A DNA stretch of 64,000 nt. Source: Eutreptiella sp. 'Long Island Sound 2002'. Its lineage: Eukaryota; Euglenozoa; Euglenophyceae; Eutreptiales; Eutreptiaceae. The notes beneath the pieces were generated by a model. It was not told the origin of the DNA. It saw only the letters and a list, made by a program, of their open reading frames with translations, and did not search any database. Position 1 is the first letter of the stretch. The number at the start of each line of letters is the position of its first letter. The DNA lies in the NCBI GenBank assembly GCA_964036045.1, contig OZ038384.1:37316238-37380237 (forward strand), read 5' to 3'. A program made the position numbers and the translations under genes. Shown here piece by piece: positions 1-9,869 of this stretch.

Positions 1-40
1 AGGTTGTGTACCAATCTCTTGGGAGACACCCCCCCTCCCC

Positions 41-53
41 CACACCCAAATAA
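41..53. repeat. Left target-site duplication of LINE
   Basis: The 13-mer CACACCCAAATAA occurs here and again at 3322-3334. It extends to 15 bp if two leading C residues are counted. The two copies bracket the LINE-derived segment exactly, as expected for target-primed reverse transcription. Confidence 0.8.
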
Positions 54-3000
54 AACGCGGCTCAGCCAGGAAAGCAGTTGGCCGCATGGGATGAGCCGCA
101 TTTCAACACCATCTTGCGCCTACGCGCATTAGGTCTTCCCACCAGTCCCGAAGACGCACTGTCACTGTTGTCGGTATTGCCACGTGACGCACAAATTTAC
201 TGCGTACACACTGAGAGGAGCCCTGGACAGGGGTGGGTCAGATGCCACGTCACGAGATGAGATACCAGTGAGTCTACTGGCAGCCATGCCGCACACAGGT
301 GACAAGGCCCTGTATCAATATGCGCAGCGGCTTCGCCAGTACCCTGATGCCGTGTCTAATCAGATTTTGCAGCTAGGTATATATAAATCAGGCCTCACGC
401 ATCTTTTTCAGTCATATCGTCCAATCAAGTTAGCGTCCGCAGCGAATTCCATGCAGGCAGGTGTAGTTCAGCATGAAGTGAATTTTCGAGCAGAGGTGGA
501 CGGTTCATGGGCGGGGAACACGTTTTCATATCGCAAGGGACTGAGCCCACAGTATTTGGCACTTGCAGCGAGGGCAATAGTCAGTGTAGCCCTCTCCAAG
601 GGGAGGGAGGTGCACATAGTCGAGGGCGACGAGTCCCGGCGCATTTGACATGCCGATCAGAGAGGACGTCGCCCGGTTTGGGGCCCACTGGCCCACATAG
701 TACGGAGCATGGGCGGCCAATTTTTACGGCCGGCAGAAGGTCCGGTTATGGACGGTGCAGGGATTGGCACCGCCGGTCGTGCCACAGTTGCAAGGGTGCA
801 GGTTGGCAGCCACAGCGTACCCAGAGTACGGTAAATACCGAACCAGGGGTCTGCAGTACCTGGGCGACTGCTGGTGGGTGCAGGGAGTAAGTTTGAGTGA
901 GGTGGTGTTTAGCGACGATAGGAGGTGGTTCGGCTGAACGGCAGAGGAGGCCACGCGTTTGGCCACAGTGGCCCATGTGCTATCGCAAGACGCGTGCGCC
1001 CCCAGCAACCAGGCCAAAATGCACTACACTTTTCTGCAACTAACACCGTCCGGTATCATACAGCGCGCGCGCCACGTCATATACGTTCACGGCATGCACG
1101 TGGAGTCTGCACTGAGCGTCCCAGAGGTGGTAGGCAGAACTCTGGAGCCCCACACAGCACCATCACAGCTACAGAGCCGTGTGGTCAAAAGTGCGCGTCG
1201 TCTGCAATATTTCATTGCCAAGTACAAACAGAATTTTTTTACTGGCAGTGCGTTCGGTTATTGCGTACCTGGTGTCGCGTATTGATTATGTGGCTAAAGG
1301 GTCGTGGCTGCCGGCACAGGTGCTGCACGACTCACAGGTGCAGGTGAACCATTTGTTTCGGCGCATCCTGACCCTGCCAGCCGACACACTCGTGGTGATG
1401 TTGCACACTCCGGTGGTGTTTGGGGGATGGGGCTGCCCGCAAATTGCGACACATGCAGCCATGAATTTCGTGCAGGGGTATATGTCAGCCATAGACAGTC
1501 GCAGCTCGCTCGCTCAGATAGTGTTGCGGGAACAGGCCAAATGTCCGCTGCCTTTGCGACAAGGTGATTATGAGCAGTTCATGGCTTGCTGCGCTGAGCA
1601 CGGCGTAGTCATTCGGACAGTGTCTGAGCTTGCGCATGGCTCCACCCCCCTCGTCTTGCGGGCATCGCTTTTATTGGCAGAAGCACTGTATGTTACGACG
1701 GACGCAGGTCGGGACATCCCAGAGGGTCTATTACAACCAGAATACGCAGGAGTCGGCATAGTAGTCACAGATGGGATAGGATGCCAGGAGTTCAGTTTCG
1801 GTGTGGTGGCCGTAGCCGTGTCGTCGTCTGAATTGGAGTGGATGGCAAAACTTCTCGCCATGTTGGTGCTGCAGCATTACAGAGGTGAGTTGTACATGTT
1901 CTGCGATAATGCGTCTGTGCAGGTGTGTGCGCATGGTACCATAGTTACCACGCACAGTTGGGTTGATCGACTAGCCAGAAAAGTGCTGCAGCTTCCGGTG
2001 TTCGGCAGAGTCCGTGAGTGTTGGCTGCCAGCGCAGCACGACACACAAGATCAGGGTCAGGCGGCATGGTGGCAGGCACAGTCGGACACACTGGCCACGT
2101 TTGGCAAGTCCCATCCTTCAGATGTACCTCTACCATGGTCATCGCTGTTGTCCTGCATGGCGGACGTGTTGATACCGTTTTTTCACGGTCAAAACGTGTT
2201 TCATCGGGCGCGATTCCTGTCGGCGCTCTGCTCTGTAACAGTGGCACGAACATCTCCAATAGCAGTCATGATCCGGCATCTGGACATTGATACTGACCAC
2301 TAGGTAGCTGTATGTGAGTCTCCTCAGGTTACGTTGTAGCAGCACAGAAAGGCAGCGTATTTACGCAGTATAGCGTATATGCCGCGCATGTATTTTGACA
2401 CACCTCCATGCCGGTTCTGTCGCTTGGAGGCCGGCAATGAGGGGTCGCATGTCGAAGACTGCTCACAACTGTACATACGCGCACGCGCCACCTTTTCCTA
2501 CGTGGCTGAGGCGTTCACAGCGGGTGTTCGAGGTAACCAGCGGGCCAAGTGGGATCTGCATGTCCGTGTCACAGTGGGGACCAGCGAGTATTGGTGCATG
2601 CTAGTGCCTGACTCGCGTGTGCATTTTTTCCAGAACATCGTACCGCGCAAAGGCGGGGCACAGGTCGTGATATTAACCTGTTCTGGTCTGTCTTGGGTGA
2701 AGTACAAGCAACGCACTGATCCCAGATACATACATGCAGCAGTAGTGCGAAGCCTAATCTGTCAGGTGTTGTCAGGTATGGAACGCGGACAAGACAATGT
2801 GCCTGGGGTACACTGGCCCTTGTCGGTACCCGACGGGCAGCACAGCCCGTATAGTCAGCACTCAGTCGCACCTGCAGAGGTTCCCTTGCTCGCGCAACAA
2901 GTATTGGCTTGGCTGCTTCCATGGGATCCACGTGTGCATTACATGCCCGCGCGGCCGATGCAAGTGCTTCTTCTCACCCGCAGCCGGTATCACGGACCTC

Positions 3001-3321
3001 TGCTGTACTACGTTGCTGCGTGCACACCATTTTGCTGTCATCGTCAGGAGAGACCCTGGGTGCAACGTCTCGTGGTGGTCTGCACATGTCTAGGCCAGGC
3101 TCCGGAACAATGGAACGTGGTACAGGCAGGTGTCGGATGGACAGTGTTTGCAGACTCGGGGTATTCCACGGCGCCATTGGCGGGGTCGACGGATTCCACT
3201 GCTCGTGTTTGCGCAGGGTCAGGTGGCAGGGAACAAACGAAGAAGGGGGAGTGTGCACAACGCCCCCGACCGGCTGCCCCTACGCCCGGGCATACCAAAC
3301 CAAACCAAACCAGACCAAACC
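54..3321 (+). mobile_element. 5'-truncated, decayed LINE (non-LTR retrotransposon)
   Basis: The 3.27-kb segment between the two 13-bp duplications carries, in order, reverse-transcriptase pieces, a thumb-like region, an RNase H-like domain, a CCHC zinc finger and a long C-terminal extension. It ends in a simple tail of CCAAA-type repeats (about 3288-3320). There is no 5' UTR or endonuclease, so it is 5'-truncated. Removing it rejoins a tandem repeat unit whose sister lies at 3475-3700. Domain order and RNase H resemble LINE clades that carry RNase H, but I cannot assign a clade. Frameshifts and a TGA show that it is dead. Confidence 0.8.
184..1285 (+). pseudogene. LINE reverse transcriptase, frameshifted
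   Basis: A fingers motif YRPIKL lies near 418-435. A motif-A-like stretch around 620-680 is split by a frameshift near 640: DES is followed in another frame by DMPIREDVARF. The catalytic motif reads VFSDDRRWFG, with SDD at 911-919. A TGA at 935-937 follows directly, and the same frame then continues to about 1285 with LINE-like sequence. The catalytic aspartates are present, but at least two frame changes and one TGA make it non-functional. The next domain is in a third frame from 1179. Confidence 0.7.
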
Positions 3322-3334
3322 CACACCCAAATAA
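1179..3334 (+). pseudogene. LINE C-terminal region: thumb, RNase H, CCHC finger, extension
   Basis: One frame runs from 1179 through the 3' tail if two TAG codons (2301-2303 and 2337-2339) are read through. The thumb-like part includes FGGWGCPQIA. An RNase H-like domain around 1740-2060 has acidic residues and a DNASVQV motif. The zinc finger at about 2406-2465 reads CRFC, then a histidine and a cysteine in C-x2-C-xn-H-x4-C spacing, as in RVT-associated zinc knuckles. Two TAG codons lie between RNase H and the finger, both in Gln-compatible positions (before VAVCESPQ and before QHRKAAYLRS). About 290 residues follow the finger, with no domain I recognise. The frame meets no stop before the 3' duplication. 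Confidence 0.65.
3322..3334. repeat. Right target-site duplication of LINE
   Basis: Second copy of CACACCCAAATAA, directly after the CCAAA-type tail. The sequence that follows continues the interrupted tandem repeat unit. Confidence 0.8.
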
Positions 3335-3700
3335 GGTTAGAACACAGATGAATACTCCCTAAAAGCTACTTTACATAGATTGGATGGTCATTTTAGGTGA
3401 TCACGATGTCCCAAAAAAAATAAGTTTCGGAAACTTTGATCTTTGGGCTACTCATGCTGAAAGACTGCACAAGCAGGTTGTGTACCGATCCCGTGGGAGA
3501 CACCCCCCCCCCCCCCCACCTCACACCCACCCAATACCCAAAGAAGGTGAAAAACACATAAATGCTACCTAAAACATGCTTTACACGGGTTGGATGGTCC
3601 TTTTAGGTGGTCACAATATCAAAAACATAAGTTTCGAAAACTTCAATTTTTGAGTTGTACAAGGTGAAAAGTTGCGTGAGGCGGTTTTGTACCAGCCCAT
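3335..3700. repeat. Tandem repeat of about 220 bp, first unit split by the LINE
   Basis: Positions 1-53 plus 3335-3474 rebuild one unit. Positions 3475-3700 form a second, diverged unit, starting again with AGGTTGTGTACC and sharing GGATGGTC and TTTTAGGTG blocks. No coding sense is visible. Confidence 0.6.
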
Positions 3701-4214
3701 TCACTCATGTAAGCCATTATTGGTGGAAACAGTCATTTGGCGTATTTGGGACAGGTTTTGACCATCATTCGGCAAGGCCATAGACTACCAAAAACCTCTT
3801 TTCGTAACCTAGTAGGCATATACTGTCACATCATCCCCACTCGCACCCCTCAAATTGGGTACCACGGGATCACCAAGGTCACCAAAACCGCGGACATAGC
3901 CGAAAGGACTAACAACCACAAAAGCGAGTGCTCGTCCCACCCCATACAAACCAAGGGATTCGCCTTTAGGCGAATCACAGGATTCACCCCATGATGCCAC
4001 TCACATGCTCTTTCACTATAGAATCTTCTAAAGATTTTTGGGCCAGTGAAGGAGCAAGCATCAGTGTTGGTTTTGTGTTTGTGTATGTATGAGCTGTGGA
4101 TGTCAGGAGGTAAGGGGGGAATCCCATGGAGTCAGCACCGGAAATCCTTTTTTCCGCTCTAAATCAAAATAACCAAAAGATTCATGCTTTCGGACCCAAA
4201 AAAAAAGGGGGAGA
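3701..4214. other. No gene seen
   Basis: Non-coding sequence without recognisable domains, long frames or tandem structure. Confidence 0.5.
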
Positions 4215-5115
4215 TAATTTTTTCGACATTTTTGACCCCCCCCAACCCAACCCACCCCCACCCCCCACTCAAAAAAGTGGGTTACAGGTGTAGGTTGGGG
4301 GGTCTGAGGGGGGGGCTCTGAATGGGAAACTGATTGGCGGACGCGTTTACTGGACAAAAAAATGATTTGAAGTGGTGAAAGTGACAATTCAACCTTTTGG
4401 GGTACGGTACGCGGATAGGCCCAAAGGGGCCCAAAATGGCGGGGTATGTGGCGTTGTCCCATATATATAGGCCTGCTTGGCTTTGATCTAACAACGTGGG
4501 CGAGGTTATTTAGTCCAATTTGCACCCCAATGTTATCTTTAGCCCCAACCCTGACCCTAAGTCGAGTCCTAACCCTACCCCTGACCCTACCCCTAACCCT
4601 AACCCTTCCCCGCCCCCTACCCCTAACCCTAGAGTAAGTGTTGGGTTCCAAAATAAAGAGCAAGGATGTGGCAAAAGACAGCCATGAACAAAATTCTATT
4701 GCCTTTGGCAAGTCCACCTGGCACAGAATCTAGCTTGAGCACCAAAGCGCAAATGGGTCGAAAAACACCTGCTAAAGCATCCTTTACAGAGCTTGGATGG
4801 TCATTTCAGATGGGGGGTCATTTTTTCAATATTGTTGACCCCCACCCCAACCCCTCCCTCAAAAAAGGCCAAAAAGTCGGTTTCAAAAGTGAGGGTTTGG
4901 GGGATCCGGACCAAAGCTCATTTGGGGATGCGTTTATTGGACAAAATAATGATTTTACAAGGGGGAAACCAACGATTCAACCCCTTGGGGTAGGGTATGC
5001 GAATAGGCCCAAAAGATCCCAAAACAAGGTGGGTATGTGGCGTTTTCCCATACACGGGCCTGCCTGGCTTTGACCTAACAACCCCTGCAAGGTGATTTTG
5101 AAGGTGTTGTTCAGT
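4215..5115. repeat. Direct duplication with about 590-bp offset
   Basis: Blocks at about 4215-4533 recur in the same order and orientation at 4797-5115: a TTTTTTC/GACCCCC lead, GCGTTTA-TGGACAAA, TTCAACC-TTGGGGTA, and GGGTATGTGGCGTT followed by GGCCTGC-TGGCTTTGA. A third, inverted relative lies near 53400-53560. The frames across it are low-complexity and not convincing genes. Confidence 0.6.
4545..4635. repeat. Interstitial telomere-like array
   Basis: A run of CCCTAA, CCCTAC and CCCTGA variants. It lies between the two copies of the 590-bp duplication. The arginine- and valine-rich minus-strand frame through it is a product of the repeat. Confidence 0.6.
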
Positions 5116-5561
5116 CTAACCAACATGGGTGATGGTATTGTTAGAGGGAGGGCAAGGGGAGGGTAGGGAAGCCTGTGATTAGCCAGCTCTTGGCCTTGGA
5201 GGCATGTCCCCCGACCTCCCCAAATTGCCCCTCCTGGGACCCCCCCCAAGCCCCCCCAAGTGCCTCCGGCCGACAGTTAGTTGGGGGGAGAGTTACTGTC
5301 CAAAAGTAAGGGCCCCCCCCCCCCTTGTGCCTTAGACCTTATCAGGCCTAGAGTGGAGCGTGCATGTGCATGTGTGTGGTCTGTTTGAGGAGCCGGCCTG
5401 CTGGAGCATGGGGCAGGGGTTCGAGCAGGAGGTTGGCTTAGAAAGGAGGTTTGGATTGCAGGAAGGGGATGGCACCCATGCCCCTTTACCCATTCTAAGT
5501 AACAAAGGGCTTTGTGGCCACTGTTGTCAGGGCCTCTTGTGTCTGGCCGTTGTTGCCACAG
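5116..5561. other. GC-rich non-coding sequence
   Basis: C-rich tracts (for example near 5310-5325) and no convincing ORF. It leads up to the acceptor of the next candidate exon. Confidence 0.4.
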
Positions 5562-5624
5562 GAGCGGGATGACCTGGAGGACAAATTGACGGCCATGGAG
5601 TCCCAGCTACAGGAACTCTCTGAG
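5562..5624 (+). CDS. Candidate coiled-coil exon (63 nt)
   Basis: The frame ERDDLEDKLTAMESQLQELS-E lies between a CCACAG acceptor and a GAG|GTAGTG donor. It has heptad-spaced leucines and many E, D, K and Q residues, typical of a coiled coil. Length is 21 codons and both ends are phase 0. The surrounding sequence in this frame is not protein-like. Similar islands occur on the same strand at 14.2, 35.2, 36.4, 42.1 and 44.6 kb, so it may be one exon of a long gene with repeat-filled introns. The exact borders are a guess from sequence alone. Confidence 0.45.
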
Positions 5625-5639
5625 GTAGTGCCCCTCCAT

Positions 5640-8215
5640 GCCCCTGGGAGCCCCCCTGTACCCCTGCATGCCCCTGTGCCCAGGGATGTATTAGAACGGC
5701 TGACAGCCATAGCAGAAGCCCCCCCACCCCCTCCTCCTCTTCCACTGTTTGAGGCTGACAGGCTCAAAATTTTCCTCTGCACCTTCGGCGCAAGAGGATT
5801 CAAGCTGAAATTTTTTCCCCCAGCTTTGGCTGGGACCACAGGGGACCATAGGAGGAGGGGGGTTCTGGCCAACCCCCCCCCCCCCCTCTCTTCCAATACA
5901 TCCCTGCCTGTGCCCCTTTTCCCCCGTACCTCCTGTGCCCTGGCTGCGGAAAACGATACTTAGACCCCTCTCACTTTGTTTTGTACAGAGCTTGTCTCTA
6001 ATCCTGAGGATTGCAGATGTTTCCCGACGCACGAAAACCAGATTTGTGACCAACAATGCTCCTTTAGTGCCAGGTGGCTGTTTGTCAATTCCACAGAGCT
6101 TAGTTGGTGCGCCGTGATATGATTTGCAGCATTGCCCAGCCCAAATTGGATGACTGAGAGGTTCCAGCAGGAGCACCTTACTGCCGCCATTCAAACGGCT
6201 GTGCAGAGCAAAAAGACCATACCTCCCATTCCTGGCCCACAGCTGTACCATCCTCGTGCTTCAGGGCACACATCCACATGTCTATGGACATCAGTGCTTG
6301 AAAGCATTTCACAGTGCGCCCATGCACGGTGCAATTGGTACATGTATGCTTTCTTAGAAGCAGACGATGCATAAATTGATGACACAACCAGTGTGGCAGG
6401 AAGTTGTACTCAGGTAACTGGCAGAGCAGACTCAGCAGCCAGCCTTGCTGGACGCTTTCTTGAATAGCACTGTGCTTGTTGATCTGTATTTAAGTCCCTC
6501 CTTAAACAACTTTGGACTTTCACTTGGGAGAGGGGGTTAGTAGAACCCTTCAAACCTGGAGGGACTTGGGGAAAAGGGCTCAATCGACGGGCCATTTCCT
6601 CCATAGGCACCAAAGGCACCAGCAGGAAAATTTTGGAAATGTCCATGATGTAGGCATGTCCACCCCATGTTGTTAGATTGATACAATTTATGGTTCTCAC
6701 CATGGTATGTGCATCAAGCAGTGCATATGCAATTACCCTCACCGAGCTGGTGGAACCCTTTTCACGTGTAGCACCAGCAAGCAGTAAGCAGCAACAACCA
6801 TGCGCAACATGGGAAAACATCAGAACTCCTCCGTTGTGGTTGGGATTCAGCCAAATTTTTGGTGGATGATATCTATGGGTATGAAGTATAGTCAGACAAA
6901 GTCTGAACAAGAAACACAACACTTGCGGCAGGGAAGTGGCAGGTCTAGGTTGCAAACTGTCAAAAAAATGGCCAAGATGTGCTATTTTGGGACAGTTTAG
7001 ATGTCTACCATGTTCATGGAGGGGCTATTTGCATTGGAACCAATATGATGAACAAACATCTAGTATACCATGTCCTCCTCAAACGCTGAGCTGCTCACTC
7101 ATACAATACAACCGCCTCAAATACACGAAGCAAACTTGGGTGGGGCATCATCTGGCATTGAAGGGCCATGGGAGGGGCATGGGACAAGCATGGGTTGGGC
7201 ATGGGTCGGGTCATGGAAGGGATGAGTTCACGAGCCCTTGACCCCACCACCATTGGCAAACCCAAATGATGCGTGTTGGGGCCCAAAGCAACGCAAACAT
7301 TGTTCTCCGATTCTCTGCCAACGGGTCTTTAGAGGAGAGGACACAGGGGGTAGCATGAGTAGTGGCACCACGAGAAGATCACGAGAATACTCTTTGGAGT
7401 TCTTTGGGATGAATGGATGCCTGTTGCAGGCTCCGTGTAAGTGCATTTTTTTGAGGGTTCGGGTGCTCACCTTTTTGCCGTGGGCAACTTTCCCGGCGCT
7501 TTGCTAGATCCAGTCAGGCATGGGCGATCGGAGGCCACTCACAGGTGTGCTAGTGCCGCTACAGTGTGTGTGGGTGGGGGGCGGAGGTCCGTGGGGAGGC
7601 CTAGGTATGTCTGGTGATCCCCCTTGTGCGGGGGGGGGGGGGTATTGGGTGGGGACCTTCGACTCCTAGGGAGGTTGGCAGTGGAAACTGGTTTTTTTTG
7701 CCTCTTTGCACACCACAAAGGTTTTTTTTTACGCCACCATGTTGCAGGCAAGACGCGTTGGTGTGTGGCCATGCATTCATCCCCGATGCCATTGATCTAC
7801 CTAGGTTTGCATTTGGATGGTTGTTCACTTCCCATCTTGGGTATAAGAAGGGAGTCGTAAGGGGGGGGGGTGACCAGGGACAAAGAGAGATTGCGATCGT
7901 AATTTTCGTTATTTTCAAAATCACCATACCTTTCCCGTATTTTCTGCATTTTTCACCATATTTTGGGTGCAATTCTTTGAATGCAAAAGGGCAAGTCATC
8001 ACTAGATTCCTAGAATGAGTGAGTCTCTCATCGGCCATTGTTATCCATTGTGCACAAAAGAGGCTCCAAGGGAAAGGACCAACTACACCCCGCCTTCCTT
8101 CCTTTATCATTCCACGTTTTGTCCACGGGGGGGTGACCGGGCCCGGTCCTTGTATGCGACCCCCCCCCCCCCCAGCCACCCCCCCCCCCCCCCGGGTTTT
8201 GAGAGATAGTGGGCC
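5640..8215. other. Repeat-poor non-coding stretch with C/G homopolymers
   Basis: Only short, low-complexity frames are seen. GCATGGG repeats occur near 7165-7215, and G or C runs near 5870, 7627, 7861, 8160 and 8180. A short Q- and E-rich frame at 6145-6230 could be another exon but has no clear borders. Confidence 0.4.
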
Positions 8216-8220
8216 GGGGA

Positions 8221-8280
8221 CATGGCGCCAACGGCGCCCCCTTTTTTCTTCATGGCGCCAACGGCGCCCCCCTTTTTTAG
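8221..8280. repeat. Two 30-bp direct repeats with GGCGCCAACGGCGCC core
   Basis: Two adjacent units start CATGGCGCCAACGGCGCCCC and end in a T-rich stretch. The core is an imperfect palindrome related to GGCGCCAAAGGCGCC at 42820 and 54400. Just downstream, GGCGCTATACAAATG occurs twice (near 8307 and 8366). Confidence 0.65.
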
Positions 8281-8501
8281 TGTGAGCGCCAGATTCCGCA
8301 AGACGAGGCGCTATACAAATGTCGTTTGTTGCGGGGTGCTTTCAGCGCGGATTGGCAAGACGGGGCGCTATACAAATGGTTTGTTGCCACCTGAAGATCC
8401 CGCATTCGGAGCAAAACCCCGGCCCGAGTGTAGCGCCAATTTCTTTCTCGGGCGAACACATTCGTTCAATCTTTCTTTCTCCTTCCCACGCTTTGTTGCG
8501 T

Positions 8502-8876
8502 GGCCCCTCGAGTTGGGGATAGGGATTCACAATCCACGCTTCGGTGTGGCCCCTCGAGTTGGGGTTAGGGACTCACAATCCATGCTTTGTTGCGTGGCCC
8601 CTCGAGTTGGGGTTAGGGACTCACAATCCACGCTTTTTTGCGTGGCCCCTCGAGTTGGGGTTAGGGACTCACAATCCACGCTTCGGTGTGGCCCCTCGGG
8701 TTGGGGTTAGGGACTCACAATCCACGCTTTGTTGCGTGGCCCCTCGAGTTGGGTTTAGGGACTCACAATCCACGCTTTTTTGCGTGGCCCCTCGAGTTGG
8801 GGTTAGGGACTCACAATCCACGCTTCGGTGTGGCCCCTCGAGTTGGGGTTAGGGACTCACAATCCACGCGCTGGAA
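8502..8876. repeat. 46/48-bp satellite with 142-bp higher-order period
   Basis: GGCCCCTCGAGTTGGGGTTA starts at 8502, 8548, 8596, 8644, 8690, 8738, 8786 and 8832, apart from single-base variants. Spacings are 46, 48, 48, 46, 48, 48 and 46. Three monomer types, told apart by the bases before GGCCCC (TTGTTGCGT, TTTTTGCGT and TCGGTGT), repeat as a 142-bp trimer. Each unit carries GGTTAGGG. A lone relative lies at 21244-21300. Frames through it are shadows of the repeat. Confidence 0.85.
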
Positions 8877-9012
8877 CACCCTTGCGAAAAGAACAGCAAG
8901 CAGCCCGTGCACGAATCATCCTGTGCGGTGTCCCCTATGCACAAAGACAGTTTGGTCATATTGCATGGCATAGCACTATGCAGATCTGCATGACACTGCA
9001 CGGCATCCTAAT

Positions 9013-9387
9013 TTGATGCACATTGCCGAGGCAGAGCAAGAGGCGGTGCTGAATTGGGTGCCTCATAAGGCAAAAAAAAAACAAGGCAATGCACCTGCAC
9101 AGGCTGATGACGCCCAGTCTGATGCCGCGGCCTCATCTGCACCTGGCGACGTTGCTTCGTCGTCGTCCAGCTTGCCTCCCTTGCCCCAATCAAAGCCTCC
9201 TGCCCGCCCGCTCCCAAGTGAGTCCGAGGCAACGACCTCTGGGGCTGAGCGATCTTGTCCGCTCAAAAGCGTCGGAAAGCGCCACAAGAAGAGGCGGGAC
9301 GAAGCCCAACGGGAGCTTCAGTCGAAGCGCGCCCGCCCGGACTCCTCCTCCTCCTCCTCAGAGGGGAAGCTTTTCAAGGACCTCTAA
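9013..9387 (+). CDS. Basic, Ser-rich protein fragment, unknown function
   Basis: A 124-residue frame. It starts acidic and helical (HIAEAEQEAVLNW), then runs Ala/Ser/Pro-rich with an SSSSS run, then a strongly basic block (GKRHKKRRDEAQRELQSKRA) like a bipartite nuclear-localisation signal, and ends after another Ser run at TAA. Upstream sequence continues protein-like in a different frame (near 8880-9010), so this may be the end of a decayed or spliced gene. No known domain is recognised. It stops at TAA, so it would be longer if TAR were glutamine. Confidence 0.3.
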   Translation: MMHIAEAEQEAVLNWVPHKAKKKQGNAPAQADDAQSDAAASSAPGDVASSSSSLPPLPQSKPPARPLPSESEATTSGAERSCPLKSVGKRHKKRRDEAQRELQSKRARPDSSSSSSEGKLFKDL

Positions 9388-9399
9388 GCAGAAGTCCAT

Positions 9400-9830
9400 C
9401 CATTTTATCTTTTAACCCCCAACTCTAACCAAGCCTCAGGAAGTTTCTCACAAACTAACCGGGGGGCGGGGGGGGGAACAAGGGCGGAGGGGGAAGGGGG
9501 GCGGGGGGAGGGGGGCGGGGGGCAACACGGCGACCCTTAAGCCTTTCTTCTCGGCAAGGACGAGAAAGCGCTATTATCACATACATACCTCCGTACCCCC
9601 CAACCCCCAGACACACAACCCCCCAGGAGGTATGCATGTGGTAGTAGTGGGTCGCGCGCAAGCCCCCCCCACCTTGGGACCCCCCCCCCGGCCGAAATCC
9701 CCCCCCTACACCCTCCAGCCGACCCCCCCCAGATCCACCCCCTGCCCCCCCCCCCCCCTCGAGTTTTGACAGATAGCTGGGGGGTGGGTCGCATCAGGAC
9801 CGGTTGTAGTCACCCCCCCGTGGTTTTGTC
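9400..9830. other. Poly-C/poly-G low-complexity block
   Basis: Nearly continuous runs of C or G with TCGAGTTTTGA-like remnants. No gene. Confidence 0.6.
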
Positions 9831-9869
9831 ACAACCACTTTCTCACATTGTTATTTGTGCTTCTTTCCA

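Noticed and set aside
4103-4717. Arg/Gly/Val-rich 204-residue minus-strand frame
   Set aside because: Produced by the CCCTAA-type array and C-rich repeats; no coding character.
8544-8973. Plus-strand frames with repeated WPLELGLGTHNPR peptides
   Set aside because: Shadow of the 46/48-bp satellite. The peptide repeat follows from the DNA repeat.
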